Assembly (NCBI RefSeq): GCF_003264365.1
Contig: NZ_PYAK01000016.1
Location: 1-64,000, forward strand
Direction: 5' to 3'
DNA length: 64,000 nucleotides
DNA from: Micromonospora noduli
GTDB lineage: Bacteria > Actinomycetota > Actinomycetes > Mycobacteriales > Micromonosporaceae
A program made the translations under genes and the position numbers. Of the stretch, positions 1-7,723 are shown piece after piece. The notes below the pieces were generated by a model. That model was not told where the DNA came from. It did not search any database and worked only from the letters and a program-made list of their open reading frames with translations. Each line of letters begins with the position of its first letter. The stretch's first letter is position 1.

Positions 1-1
1 G

Positions 2-601
2 GCGGCGAAGCGCGCGGCGCCGGCCAAGAGCGCGGCGGCCAAGCGCACGACGGCGAAGCGCGCGACGCCGGCCAAGAGCGCGCCGGCCAAGCGCACGACG
101 GCGAAGCGCGCGACGCCGGCCAAGAGCGCGCCGGCGAAGCGCACCACAGCGAAGCGCACGGCACCGGCCAAGAGCGCGGCGGCCAAGCGCACGTTGACGC
201 CGTCGACCGGTGGCGGGACGGCGGCCGGCGGGATCCGGACCGGACGGGGTACGGGTCGGTCGGTCCGCAGTTCGCAGGTGATCTCGTCGATCGCGGATCG
301 GCCGGAGCGGCCGGGGCGGAGTTTGATCACGGCGAACCATGAGGTGATCCAGCGCTGGGCCCAGGAGCGCGGGGCGAAGCCGGCGACCATCGCGGGCACC
401 GAGCGGGATGGCCGGGCGGGTGTGTTGACCTTCAACATTCCCGGATACCGGGAAAGCAGCCGGATTCGCGAGATCACCTGGGATGAGTGGTTCTACACCT
501 TTGACCTGCGGCGGCTGAACCTGATTTATCAGGAACAGTTGCGGGACGGCCGGCAGAGCAACTTCTTCCGGACCGAGTCACCTGATCGGGAAGACGGTTG
601 A
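2..601 (+). CDS. Histone-H1-like lysine/alanine-rich protein, 5' end outside window
   Basis: Only the last 199 codons are present, and the frame is open back to the window edge. Residues 1-65 are an extremely basic Lys/Ala/Arg/Pro/Thr tail built of 16-residue repeats, like the tails of bacterial histone-H1-like nucleoid proteins. After a Gly/Arg-rich linker, residues 102-199 form a compact acidic-aromatic domain (ITWDEWFYTFD, LNLIYQEQL, SNFFR). I recognise this domain as recurring in actinobacterial and rhizobial hypothetical proteins, but I know no established function for it. DNA binding by the tail is inferred from composition. A TTG at 194 could start a tail-less 135-residue protein, but the uninterrupted repeat frame upstream makes that unlikely. 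What is missing at the N terminus cannot be judged. Confidence 0.8.
   Translation, partial: AAKRAAPAKSAAAKRTTAKRATPAKSAPAKRTTAKRATPAKSAPAKRTTAKRTAPAKSAAAKRTLTPSTGGGTAAGGIRTGRGTGRSVRSSQVISSIADRPERPGRSLITANHEVIQRWAQERGAKPATIAGTERDGRAGVLTFNIPGYRESSRIREITWDEWFYTFDLRRLNLIYQEQLRDGRQSNFFRTESPDREDG
5..196 (+). repeat. 48-bp in-frame tandem repeat, four copies
   Basis: Four adjacent 48-bp units (5-52, 53-100, 101-148, 149-196) encode 16-residue repeats of the pattern AKRxxPAKSAxAKRTT. Units 2 and 3 are nearly identical at DNA level, so recent unit duplication is likely. The array may extend beyond the left edge. Confidence 0.9.
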
Positions 602-966
602 GGTGTTTGCGGGAATGGCCGACGGGTACCCGGCTGTTGCCAACGGACGAGGCCGGAGCAGCGGATACTCGCCAGTTGTGACCGGCGAGACAGCCGTTCT
701 GGGTTGAATCCAGAATCCGGGCGAACTAGCTTTATTGCACCGCGCCACGTTTGGAAACGTTCGGGGGAGCGGCGGATCGATCAGATCCGCGCACCAGACG
801 AGGCGCGAGGGGACGGGTGGAATAACCGTTGGGGGACGGTTCCCACCTGTTTGGACCGGCGGCGTGAGCGGGCGATGCTTACGGGGGTGAGTGTTGCCCG
901 CCGCCGCCGGCCCCGCCGGCGGGCGCCCACCACGACCTCAGGGACGTGGTGGGCGCTTTGCGTCGG
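602..966. other. Intergenic region without a credible gene
   Basis: The 365 bases between the histone-like gene and the first MFS gene hold no convincing reading frame. I see a GGATC/GATCC hairpin near 775-790, and an imperfect stem at about 815-847 (GGTGG...AACCGT with ACGGTT...CCACC) followed by TGTTTG, which could terminate the upstream gene. A strong hairpin lies at 923-956 and is listed separately. Confidence 0.6.
923..956. terminator. Bidirectional hairpin terminator
   Basis: A perfect 12-bp stem (GCGCCCACCACG and its complement) around a 10-base loop, followed on the + strand by TTTG. It lies 10 bases beyond the stop of the minus-strand MFS gene and downstream of the plus-strand histone-like gene, so it can serve both. 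Confidence 0.7.
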
Positions 967-2259
967 TTATCCGGTCGGTACGCGGTCTGCGGGGGTTGCC
1001 GGCTCCGGGTCGACAGCCCGGCGCAGCGCGGCGACGTGCCGCTCCCGGGATGGTCCGGCGAGCAGGTGCCCGAGCGCGGCCAGCAGACCCAGCCCGCCCA
1101 CGATCAGCCAGTGCCGGTCGCCGAGGTGCTGGAGACTCACCCCGCCGAGGGTGGGTGCGACGAACGCCGCGGCTGGGAACGTCAGGTAGAAGACCGACTG
1201 GTAACGCGCTCGTAGCTGCGGTGGCGCCAGGTCCGCGTTGATCTGCGCGTTGGGCGGGGCGGCGAGCATCGAGCCGACCGTCCAGACCACTGCGGCACCC
1301 AGGTAGATGGCCAGTTCGTCGGCGATAGCGAGCGCCCCGAAACCGAGCGCGAGCAGCGCCGTGGAGGCGGCCAGCACGACGTCCTTGCGGTGCCGGTCGA
1401 TCAGCCGGGGCACGAACAACTGCCCGACCACGATCAGCGCGCCGCCGAGCGCCACCACCAGCCCGTACGCCGATGGGCCCAGGCCGTCCGCGCGCATGGC
1501 CAGCGGCATGATGGTCGACGTCTGCATGGTGAGTACGGCCAGCACGAAGGTGAGCCCGACGAACACCAGGAAGGTGCGGTCGGTGAGCGCGGTGTGCAGT
1601 CCCGGCCGACGGGTCCGGATGGATTTCGGTGCCGCTGTGGCGGGCGGTGGGTCGGCCGCTGGCCGGGCCAGCCGCAGGGTTTCGGGCACCTTCCAGGCGA
1701 TCACGGCTGCGGCGGTCAGGGTGGCGCCCGCGTCGACCAGGAACAGTGCGGTGAAGCTCGCCTCGGCCAGGACTCCGGCGAGCAGAGAGGCGACCGCCAT
1801 GCCCAGGTTGAACGCCCAGAACTGAAGGTTGAACGCCCGCGAGCGACGCTCGGCGGGCACCACGTCGACGATCGCCGCCACGAACGCCGGACTGGGCATC
1901 GAGTGGACCACGCCGATCAGCGCGGAGAGCACCGCGATCAGCAGCAGGGGTCGGGTGAAGGCGAGCGCCACCATCAGGCCGACAGTGGCCAGGTGCGCGG
2001 CGAGCAGGGTCGCCCGGCGTCCCCACCGGTCGGCGAGCACCCCGCCGAGCAGCACGCCGGCCGCCCCACCGGCCCCGTACGCGCCGACCACGGTGCCGGC
2101 CAGCCCTTCGCTCGCGCCGCGTACGTCGGTGAGGTAGAGCGAGAGGAACAGCATGGCGAACGCGCCGGCCCGGTTGATCAGCAGGCCGGCCCAGAGGTAC
2201 CAGAAGGTGGCGGGTAGTCCGCCTGCGGTGTCGTGCCACCAGCGCCGCAGGGCGTGCAC
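967..2259 (-). CDS. MFS transporter, DHA1-like drug exporter family
   Basis: A 430-residue integral membrane protein with about 12 hydrophobic segments, the usual size for a 12-TM major facilitator exporter. The family signature of the TM2-TM3 loop is clear (G-x-LADRWGRR, Asp77-Arg82). Proton-driven efflux of a small hydrophobic compound is the family role; the substrate cannot be read from sequence. The GTG start at 2259 has a good ribosome site (GGGAGG) about 4 bases upstream. The next gene upstream (2334-3614) encodes a collinear paralogue, so this is a tandem duplication. The leader carries two inverted repeats listed separately. Confidence 0.93.
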   Translation of the reverse strand: MHALRRWWHDTAGGLPATFWYLWAGLLINRAGAFAMLFLSLYLTDVRGASEGLAGTVVGAYGAGGAAGVLLGGVLADRWGRRATLLAAHLATVGLMVALAFTRPLLLIAVLSALIGVVHSMPSPAFVAAIVDVVPAERRSRAFNLQFWAFNLGMAVASLLAGVLAEASFTALFLVDAGATLTAAAVIAWKVPETLRLARPAADPPPATAAPKSIRTRRPGLHTALTDRTFLVFVGLTFVLAVLTMQTSTIMPLAMRADGLGPSAYGLVVALGGALIVVGQLFVPRLIDRHRKDVVLAASTALLALGFGALAIADELAIYLGAAVVWTVGSMLAAPPNAQINADLAPPQLRARYQSVFYLTFPAAAFVAPTLGGVSLQHLGDRHWLIVGGLGLLAALGHLLAGPSRERHVAALRRAVDPEPATPADRVPTG

Positions 2260-2270
2260 CCGACCTCCCG

Positions 2271-2305
2271 ACAGTTCAGGTTGTTAACTGTTTCCACTGC
2301 ACAGT
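2271..2305 (-). promoter_or_regulatory. Inverted repeats before the first MFS gene, operator candidate
   Basis: ACAGTT(N9)AACTGT at 2271-2291 and ACTG-CA-CAGT at 2296-2305 lie directly upstream of the ribosome site of the MFS gene. Their symmetry and position suggest a regulator site for an exporter gene. No regulator gene is adjacent, so the binding protein is unknown. Confidence 0.4.
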
Positions 2306-2333
2306 AGGAACTCCGGCACGGCCGCGCCACTCA

Positions 2334-3614
2334 TTACGCCTCGGCGGGCTGTGGGGCACGGGACGTGGTGGCCGGTGCCAGTGCGTCACCGGAGCGCCGC
2401 AGCGCGGCCGCACGCCGTTCCCGGGCCGGCCCCGACACCAGGTGGGCCACCGCGGTCAGGAGGCCGAGCGCGGCGCAGCCGTACCAGAGGGTGTCGTTGC
2501 CCGCGTGCTCGCGCACCAGGCCACCGAGGATCGGCGCGCTGGCCCCGGCGATCTGCCACGAGAGGGAGAACACGCCCTGGTAGCGACCGCGCAGCTCGGC
2601 AGGGGAGAGCTCGGCGATCAGCGTGGAGTTGGAGGGCGAGTTCAGCATCTCGCCGACCGTCCAGATCAGCACTGTCAGCCCGTAGAACCAGGGGGTGCCG
2701 GCGAACGCGGTCAGCCCGAACCCCACGCCCATCACCACGGACGCCAGCGCGAGCACGTGCGAGCGGCTCCGACCCCGGATCAGTCGGGGCACGAAGAGCT
2801 GGCCGACCACGATGAGGATGCCGTTGAGCGCGATCACCGAGCCGTAGGTGGCGGGGCTCAGACCGTCGTCGCCCATCGCGATCGGCAGCATCGAGATGTG
2901 CTGGAGGAACACCAGCGCGGCGAACAGGTTGAGTGCCACGAAGCCGAGGTAGACCCGGTCGGTGAGGATCGTGCGCAGCGCGCCGCGCGGAGCCGCTGCC
3001 GCCGTGGCGGCGGTGGCGGGGCCTGTCTGTCGGGTCTCCGGCACCTTGCTGAAGATGATCAGCGCGGTGATCAGCATGGTGGCCGCGTCGACCACGAACA
3101 GCAGCAGGTAGTCGGCCTGGGCGGCCAGGCCGGCGAGGACGGCCGCGCAGGCGAAGCCCAGGTTGATCGCCCAGTAGTTGAGCGAGAAGGCGCGCAGCCG
3201 GTCCTTGGCCGGCACCACGTCGATCATCATCGCCCCGAACGCGGGCCGGGCCGCCTCGGCGAACATGCCGAGCAGCAGCGCGCCCAGCGCCACCGCCCAG
3301 AGATCCCGGGCCAGCCCGAGACCGAGCATCATGGCCGCCGCGCCCACGTGGGCGGTGAGCAGCGTCGGCCGGCGGCCCCACCGGTCGGCCAGAGTGCCGC
3401 CGGCGGTCGTGCCGAACGCCCCGCCGACACCCCAGAGGCCGATCACCAGGCCGGCCTGCGAGGCCGAGAAGCCACGTTCCTGGGTCAGGTAGATGGCGAG
3501 GAAGACGAGGACGAACGAGCCGAGTCGGTTGATCAGGGTGCCGGACCACAGGTACCAGAAGGTGGTCGGTAGGCCGCCGGTGGTGTCCCGGAACCAACTC
3601 CGCATCGTCCGCAT
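2334..3614 (-). CDS. MFS transporter, paralogue of the neighbouring exporter
   Basis: A 426-residue, roughly 12-TM transporter of the same subfamily as the protein at 967-2259. The two share the start (W-x-x-D-T-x-GGLP), the LINR segment and DRWGRR at residues 77-82. The frame is open to a TTG at 3632, but the ATG at 3614 makes the DRWGRR motif fall at exactly the same residue numbers in both proteins, so I chose that start. The ribosome site is weak (GGGGCG). The two genes are 74 bases apart, each with its own leader. Substrate unknown. Confidence 0.92.
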   Translation of the reverse strand: MRTMRSWFRDTTGGLPTTFWYLWSGTLINRLGSFVLVFLAIYLTQERGFSASQAGLVIGLWGVGGAFGTTAGGTLADRWGRRPTLLTAHVGAAAMMLGLGLARDLWAVALGALLLGMFAEAARPAFGAMMIDVVPAKDRLRAFSLNYWAINLGFACAAVLAGLAAQADYLLLFVVDAATMLITALIIFSKVPETRQTGPATAATAAAAPRGALRTILTDRVYLGFVALNLFAALVFLQHISMLPIAMGDDGLSPATYGSVIALNGILIVVGQLFVPRLIRGRSRSHVLALASVVMGVGFGLTAFAGTPWFYGLTVLIWTVGEMLNSPSNSTLIAELSPAELRGRYQGVFSLSWQIAGASAPILGGLVREHAGNDTLWYGCAALGLLTAVAHLVSGPARERRAAALRRSGDALAPATTSRAPQPAEA

Positions 3615-3766
3615 ATGGCGCCCCGCTTGCAAGTAATGACCGATGTGACTGGCGTGCCTTACAACCCTAGTGGCGGCCGGATCTGCTGGTCATCAGCTTT
3701 TTCACGTGGTGGTCGTCACGACGGCTGCCCGCGTGTCCGTCGGGCGGTTGAGGCAGGATGATCCGC

Positions 3767-4534
3767 ATGACTGCGAGCGAAGGGCCCACCGTCGGGACGC
3801 TGGTCCTGCTGCGACACGGTGAGAGCGACTGGAATGCCAAGAACCTCTTCACCGGCTGGGTGGACGTCGACCTGACGGAGAAGGGCGAGGGCGAGGCGCG
3901 GCGCGGCGGCGAGTTGATGCGCGAGCACAGCCTGCTGCCGGACGTCGTGCACACCAGCGTGATGCGCCGTGCGATCCGCACCGCCGAGCTGGCGCTCAAC
4001 GCCGCCGACCGGCACTGGATCGCTGTGCGCCGGTCGTGGCGGCTCAACGAGCGTCACTACGGCGCCCTGCAGGGCAAGAACAAGAAGCAGACCCTCGACG
4101 AGTACGGCGAGGAGCAGTTCATGCTCTGGCGCCGGTCGTACGACACGCCACCGCCGCCCATCGACGACAACGACGAGTGGTCGCAGGTGGGTGACCCGCG
4201 CTACGCGCTGCTGCCGACCGAGCTGATGCCCCGCACCGAGTGCCTCAAGGACGTCGTCGACCGGATGCTGCCCTACTGGTACGACTCGATCGTGCCGGAC
4301 ATCCTGGCCGGCCGGACGGTGCTGGTGGCCGCGCACGGCAACTCGCTGCGCGCCCTCGTCAAGCACCTCGACCAGATCTCCGACGAGGCGATCGCCAAGC
4401 TGAACATCCCGACGGGCATCCCGCTGCGCTACGACCTCGACCCGCAACTGCGCCCGCTCACTCTGGGCGGCACCTACCTCGACCCGACCGCTGCGAAGGC
4501 AGCCGCCGCGGCGGTGGCCAACCAGGGGCGCTGA
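3767..4534 (+). CDS. gpmA: 2,3-bisphosphoglycerate-dependent phosphoglycerate mutase
   Basis: Interconverts 3- and 2-phosphoglycerate in glycolysis and gluconeogenesis. The product has 255 residues, typical for the cofactor-dependent enzyme. It carries the phosphohistidine motif [10 protein letters not shown] (His17), the [10 protein letters not shown] segment and the second catalytic histidine in AAHGNSLR. An ATG at 3758 abuts the ribosome site with no spacing, whereas the ATG at 3767 sits 9 bases after AGGCAGG, so the later start is preferred. The gene is convergent with phoU and separated from it by a strong terminator. A gpm gene next to senX3-regX3 is also the order in mycobacteria (Rv0489-Rv0491, from memory). 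Confidence 0.95.
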   Translation: MTASEGPTVGTLVLLRHGESDWNAKNLFTGWVDVDLTEKGEGEARRGGELMREHSLLPDVVHTSVMRRAIRTAELALNAADRHWIAVRRSWRLNERHYGALQGKNKKQTLDEYGEEQFMLWRRSYDTPPPPIDDNDEWSQVGDPRYALLPTELMPRTECLKDVVDRMLPYWYDSIVPDILAGRTVLVAAHGNSLRALVKHLDQISDEAIAKLNIPTGIPLRYDLDPQLRPLTLGGTYLDPTAAKAAAAAVANQGR

Positions 4535-4545
4535 GCCACCAGAAG

Positions 4546-4588
4546 AGGGGCCCCTCGTCATCGCGAAGAGCGATGGCGAGGGGCCCCT
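4546..4588. terminator. Bidirectional terminator between gpmA and phoU
   Basis: A 19-bp stem with one mismatch (arms 4546-4564 and 4570-4588) around the loop GAAGA, between the convergent stops at 4534 and 4599. Confidence 0.88.
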
Positions 4589-4598
4589 TCCGTGTCGG

Positions 4599-5252
4599 TC
4601 AGTTACTGCTGGGCGCGCTCTCCCCGGTGATCAGGTAGATCACGTGCTCGCCGGCGTTGACCGCGTGGTCGGCGAAGCGCTCGTAGAAGCGGCCCAGCAG
4701 GGTGGCGTCGATCGCCGTCTCCACCCCGTACGGCCAGTCGTCGCCGAGCAGCACGGCGAACAGGTTCTTGTGCAGCTCGTCCATGGCGTCGTCGTCGCGG
4801 TCCAGTTCGCCGGCGAGGTCGGCGTCGGGCTTCGCCAGCACCGAACCGATCTTCACGGCCATCCGGTCGGCGATCTCGGACATCTCGGTGAAGACAGTCC
4901 GCAGCTCGGCCGGGACGGCGGGGGAGGGGTGCCGGCGCAGGGCGGTCTTCGCCACGTGCTCGGCGAGGTCGCCCATCCGCTCCAGATCAGCGGCCACGTG
5001 CAGCGCGGTGATCATCGCCCGGAGGTCGGAGGCGACCGGCGCCTGTCGGGCGAGCAGGTCACAGACCCGCTCCTCGACGTGCCGGTAGAGGTCGTCGATC
5101 TCGGCGTCCCGCTCGATGACCGTCTCGGCGGCCTGCCGGTCGGCGGTGAGCAGGGCCCGGGTGGCCTGGCGCATGGCGGCGCGGACGCCCTCCGCCATGT
5201 CCACCAGCAGTTGGCTGACGATCTGGAGGTCGGCCCGGAACTCGTCGCGCAT
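4599..5252 (-). CDS. phoU: PhoU, phosphate signalling regulator
   Basis: PhoU proteins link the Pst phosphate transporter to the PhoR/SenX3-type kinase and keep the regulon off when phosphate is plentiful. The 217-residue product is all-helical with two homologous PhoU repeats, each with the E/DxxxD metal-binding type pattern (LERMGDLAEHV in the first, FYERFADHAVN in the second). The open frame extends to 5555, but homology begins at MRDEF. Of the paired ATGs at 5255 and 5252, the second has the better spacing (7 bases) from AGGA. It is divergent from senX3, with a PHO-box-like array in the shared region, so control by RegX3/PhoP is likely. Confidence 0.94.
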   Translation of the reverse strand: MRDEFRADLQIVSQLLVDMAEGVRAAMRQATRALLTADRQAAETVIERDAEIDDLYRHVEERVCDLLARQAPVASDLRAMITALHVAADLERMGDLAEHVAKTALRRHPSPAVPAELRTVFTEMSEIADRMAVKIGSVLAKPDADLAGELDRDDDAMDELHKNLFAVLLGDDWPYGVETAIDATLLGRFYERFADHAVNAGEHVIYLITGESAPSSN

Positions 5253-5319
5253 CATCACGTCCTGTGGTCGGTCGCCGCCGACGGGTGCCGGCGCAGGGGG
5301 TTGAGCAGGTGCGACGCCA

Positions 5320-5384
5320 ACGGTAGGGCGCGTGGACGGATCCCGGATGAACCACGGTGAACGACGCCAGACGTGGGGGTGAAC
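5320..5384 (-). promoter_or_regulatory. phoU promoter with PHO-box-like repeats
   Basis: On the minus strand GTTCACC occurs at 5384-5378 and again at 5362-5356, exactly 22 bases apart (two 11-base turns), followed by GTTCATCC at 5353-5346. This resembles the GTTCACC direct repeats of the Streptomyces PhoP box. A -10-like TACCGT lies at 5325-5320, so the repeats would occupy the -35 and upstream region of a phoU promoter. No binding has been shown here. Confidence 0.55.
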
Positions 5385-5444
5385 ACTTCCGTAAGTGAGG
5401 GTAGTTCGTCCCGTTCTGTGTGGTAGCCAGGTTAACAATGACCC

Positions 5445-5456
5445 TACGATCGCCGG
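5445..5456 (+). promoter_or_regulatory. senX3 -10 box, leaderless promoter
   Basis: TACGAT at 5445-5450 ends 6 bases before the GTG at 5457, and there is no Shine-Dalgarno sequence. This is the geometry of an actinobacterial leaderless promoter. No consensus -35 is visible. Confidence 0.5.
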
Positions 5457-6740
5457 GTGGAGTGGGCGGTGGCGGTCGTGGTGGCTCTGGCGTTGGTGGC
5501 CGGGATGGCCGCCGGTCTGCTGCTGCCCCGGTTCCTGCCGAGGCGGGACGGTCACTCCACGTCGACGGGGAGCGTCAGCTTCCGCTGGAGCAGGGGGAGG
5601 CCCGCGATAGCCGACGAGCAGCAGGCCGGGCTCGGCCGCCGGACGATCGACTCACTCCGGGCCGGTGTCGTGGTTCTGGACAACGACGACGTCCCCGTGT
5701 TGATCAACCCGGCCGCCCGCGCGATGGGGCTGCTGCGTACCGGCAGCACTCCGGGCTCAATCGCCGCGCACCCGCTGATCCGTACCCTCGCCGGCCAGGT
5801 GCGACGCACCGGCGTGCGACGCGAGATCGAGCTGGACCTGCCCCGAGGTCGCGACAGCGCGGGGGAGAACCCGCTCGGCGTGCACCTGCGGGCGATGGGT
5901 CTGGGCAACGGCTTCGTCGCGGTCGAGGCGGTCGACGTGACCGAGTCGCACCGGCTGACCCGGGTACGACGAGACTTCGTGGCCAACGTGAGCCACGAGC
6001 TGAAGACCCCGATCGGTGCCCTGCAACTGCTCGCCGAGGCGTTGCTGGACGCGACCGAGCCGGCCGACGCCGCGGTACCCGACCTCTCCGAGGACCTGGT
6101 GGCCGCCCGCCGGTTCGCCGAACGGATCCAGCACGAGTCGACCCGGCTGGGTCGACTGGTGCAGGAGTTGCTGGAGCTGACCCGCCTGCAGGGGGCTGAG
6201 CCGCAACCGCCACCGGAGCCGGTAGCGCTGGACTGGGTGATCGCCGAGGTGGTCGACCGGACCCGCACCACGGCCTCCGCCCGGGGTGTCGCGGTGACCG
6301 TGGACGGGGCGCGTGGTCTCACCGCTTACGGCAGCGACTCCCAACTCGCCACGGCGGTGGCGAATCTGGTGGAGAACGCCATCAACTACTCGGGCGAGGA
6401 CACCACGGTGCGGGTGACCCTCCGCGGCGACGACGAGCACGTCGAGGTCGCCGTCGCTGACCAGGGCATCGGTATCGCCCCCACCGACGTCGACCGGATC
6501 TTCGAGCGGTTCTACCGGGCCGACCAGGCCCGCTCGCGTGCCACCGGCGGCACCGGGCTCGGTCTGGCGATCGTGAAACACATTGCGAGCAACCATGGCG
6601 GACGGGTCGAGGTGTCGAGCACTCTTGGTGGTGGATCGACGTTCACCCTCCGGCTGCCCGCCAGTCCACCGGATGACCTCCTGGCGACACTGCCGCCGGT
6701 TGGGATCGAGTCCGGTCCGACTGGGCTACGGCAGGTCTGA
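5457..6740 (+). CDS. senX3: SenX3-type sensor histidine kinase
   Basis: Membrane sensor kinase for phosphate limitation that phosphorylates RegX3. The product has 427 residues: an N-terminal TM segment (about 4-25), a PAS-like region (about 55-165), the dimerisation/phosphoacceptor box with VSHELKTP (His180), then an HATPase domain with NLVENAINY, DQGIGIAP and GTGLGLAIV. This matches mycobacterial SenX3 in architecture and length. The GTG start is supported by a -10 box 6 bases upstream. regX3 follows on the same strand within 25 bases, and phoU is divergent. Confidence 0.94.
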   Translation: MEWAVAVVVALALVAGMAAGLLLPRFLPRRDGHSTSTGSVSFRWSRGRPAIADEQQAGLGRRTIDSLRAGVVVLDNDDVPVLINPAARAMGLLRTGSTPGSIAAHPLIRTLAGQVRRTGVRREIELDLPRGRDSAGENPLGVHLRAMGLGNGFVAVEAVDVTESHRLTRVRRDFVANVSHELKTPIGALQLLAEALLDATEPADAAVPDLSEDLVAARRFAERIQHESTRLGRLVQELLELTRLQGAEPQPPPEPVALDWVIAEVVDRTRTTASARGVAVTVDGARGLTAYGSDSQLATAVANLVENAINYSGEDTTVRVTLRGDDEHVEVAVADQGIGIAPTDVDRIFERFYRADQARSRATGGTGLGLAIVKHIASNHGGRVEVSSTLGGGSTFTLRLPASPPDDLLATLPPVGIESGPTGLRQV

Positions 6741-6764
6741 CAGCAAATGGAAAGGAAATCCCCG

Positions 6765-7448
6765 TTGAGCCGCGTTCTCGTGGTCGAGGACGAGGAGTCG
6801 TTCTCCGACGCCTTGTCGTACATGCTCCGTAAGGAGGGCTTTGAGGTTTCGGTCGCCGCGACCGGCACCGACGCCCTCACCGAGTTCGACCGGACCGGCG
6901 CCGACATCGTGCTGCTCGACCTGATGTTGCCCGAGATGTCGGGGACCGAGGTCTGCCGGCAGTTGCGGCAGCGCTCCGCCGTACCGATCATCATGGTCAC
7001 CGCCCGGGACAGCGAGATCGACAAGGTGGTCGGGTTGGAGATCGGCGCCGACGACTACGTCACGAAGCCGTACTCGCCGCGGGAACTGGTCGCCCGGATC
7101 CGGGCGGTGCTGCGCCGGCAGAGCCCGGAGGTGGCCGAGGCGGGTGCGCCGACGCTGGCCGCCGGGCCGGTGCGGATGGACATCGAGCGGCACGTGGTGA
7201 CCGTCGACGGCGGGGCCGTACAGCTGCCGCTGAAGGAATTCGAGCTGCTGGAGCTGCTGCTGCGCAACGCGGGCCGGGTGCTCACCCGCGGCCAGCTCAT
7301 CGACCGGGTCTGGGGCGCCGACTACGTCGGTGACACCAAGACGCTGGACGTGCACGTCAAGCGGCTGCGCTCCAAGATCGAGCCGGAGCCGTCCGCGCCG
7401 CGCTTCATCGTGACCGTGCGGGGTCTGGGCTACAAGTTCGAGCCGTGA
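6765..7448 (+). CDS. regX3: RegX3-type response regulator
   Basis: OmpR/PhoB-family response regulator that controls the phosphate starvation regulon. The receiver domain (1-120) has acidic residues Glu8/Asp9 and phosphoacceptor Asp52 (LLDLMLP), followed by a winged-helix DNA-binding domain (about 130-225). The TTG at 6765 follows AAAGGA with an 8-base gap and gives 227 residues, which I recall as the length of M. tuberculosis RegX3. An in-frame ATG at 6747 lacks a ribosome site. The C terminus (VWGADYVGDTKTLDVHVKRL) is nearly invariant in the family. It forms an operon with senX3. Confidence 0.94.
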   Translation: MSRVLVVEDEESFSDALSYMLRKEGFEVSVAATGTDALTEFDRTGADIVLLDLMLPEMSGTEVCRQLRQRSAVPIIMVTARDSEIDKVVGLEIGADDYVTKPYSPRELVARIRAVLRRQSPEVAEAGAPTLAAGPVRMDIERHVVTVDGGAVQLPLKEFELLELLLRNAGRVLTRGQLIDRVWGADYVGDTKTLDVHVKRLRSKIEPEPSAPRFIVTVRGLGYKFEP

Positions 7449-7458
7449 TCGGCGTACC

Positions 7459-7493
7459 CGAAGGGGGTCTGCGCTCGACGCAGGCCCCCTTCG
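7459..7493 (+). terminator. Terminator after senX3-regX3
   Basis: A 15-bp stem with one G-U pair (CGAAGGGGGTCTGCG and its partner) around the loop CTCGA, 10 bases after the regX3 stop. Confidence 0.85.
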
Positions 7494-7572
7494 GCCTGTC
7501 GGCCCTTGAGCGGCGGGCCAGCTCCGAGAGCTGAGCCGTCTGTGCGGCGGGGGCGAGTCCGTTGATGCGGCC

Positions 7573-7689
7573 CCTTTGGAGCTGATGTCACAGACGAGTC
7601 ATCCGCCGACGTCGTGGAGCCGACGTCGTGGAGCCGGTGTCGTGGAGCCGGTGCCGGTGCCGATGTCGTAAACGAGTCAGCTCCAAAGG
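7573..7689. repeat. Inverted repeat enclosing a 14-bp tandem repeat
   Basis: CCTTTGGAGCTGA (7573-7585) is repeated inverted at 7677-7689. Between the arms three 14-bp units, CCGRYGTCGTGGAG, run head to tail at 7606-7619, 7620-7633 and 7634-7647, followed by a decayed fourth. The element fills the gap between regX3 and the minus-strand gene ending at 7724. It is too structured to be random, but I cannot assign a role. Confidence 0.75.
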
Positions 7690-7723
7690 CGTTTCACCCG
7701 ACGCACCGGCTCCTTGTCCGCGG

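Noticed and set aside
699..713. CTGGGTTGAATCCAG resembling a tRNA T-arm
   Set aside because: No acceptor stem, anticodon arm or D-arm can be built around it; it is a simple imperfect palindrome.
704..1189. Plus-strand open frame in the gap before the MFS gene
   Set aside because: Arg/Ser/Thr-rich, no motif, no ribosome site, and it overlaps the terminator at 923-956 and the MFS gene.
938..2239. Long open frame on the minus strand in a second frame of the MFS gene (433 codons)
   Set aside because: Arg/Pro/Gly-rich translation with no family resemblance. It is a shadow of the MFS gene produced by high third-position GC.
7606..7647. Three 14-bp repeats considered as a CRISPR remnant
   Set aside because: The units are contiguous without spacers and no cas genes are near.
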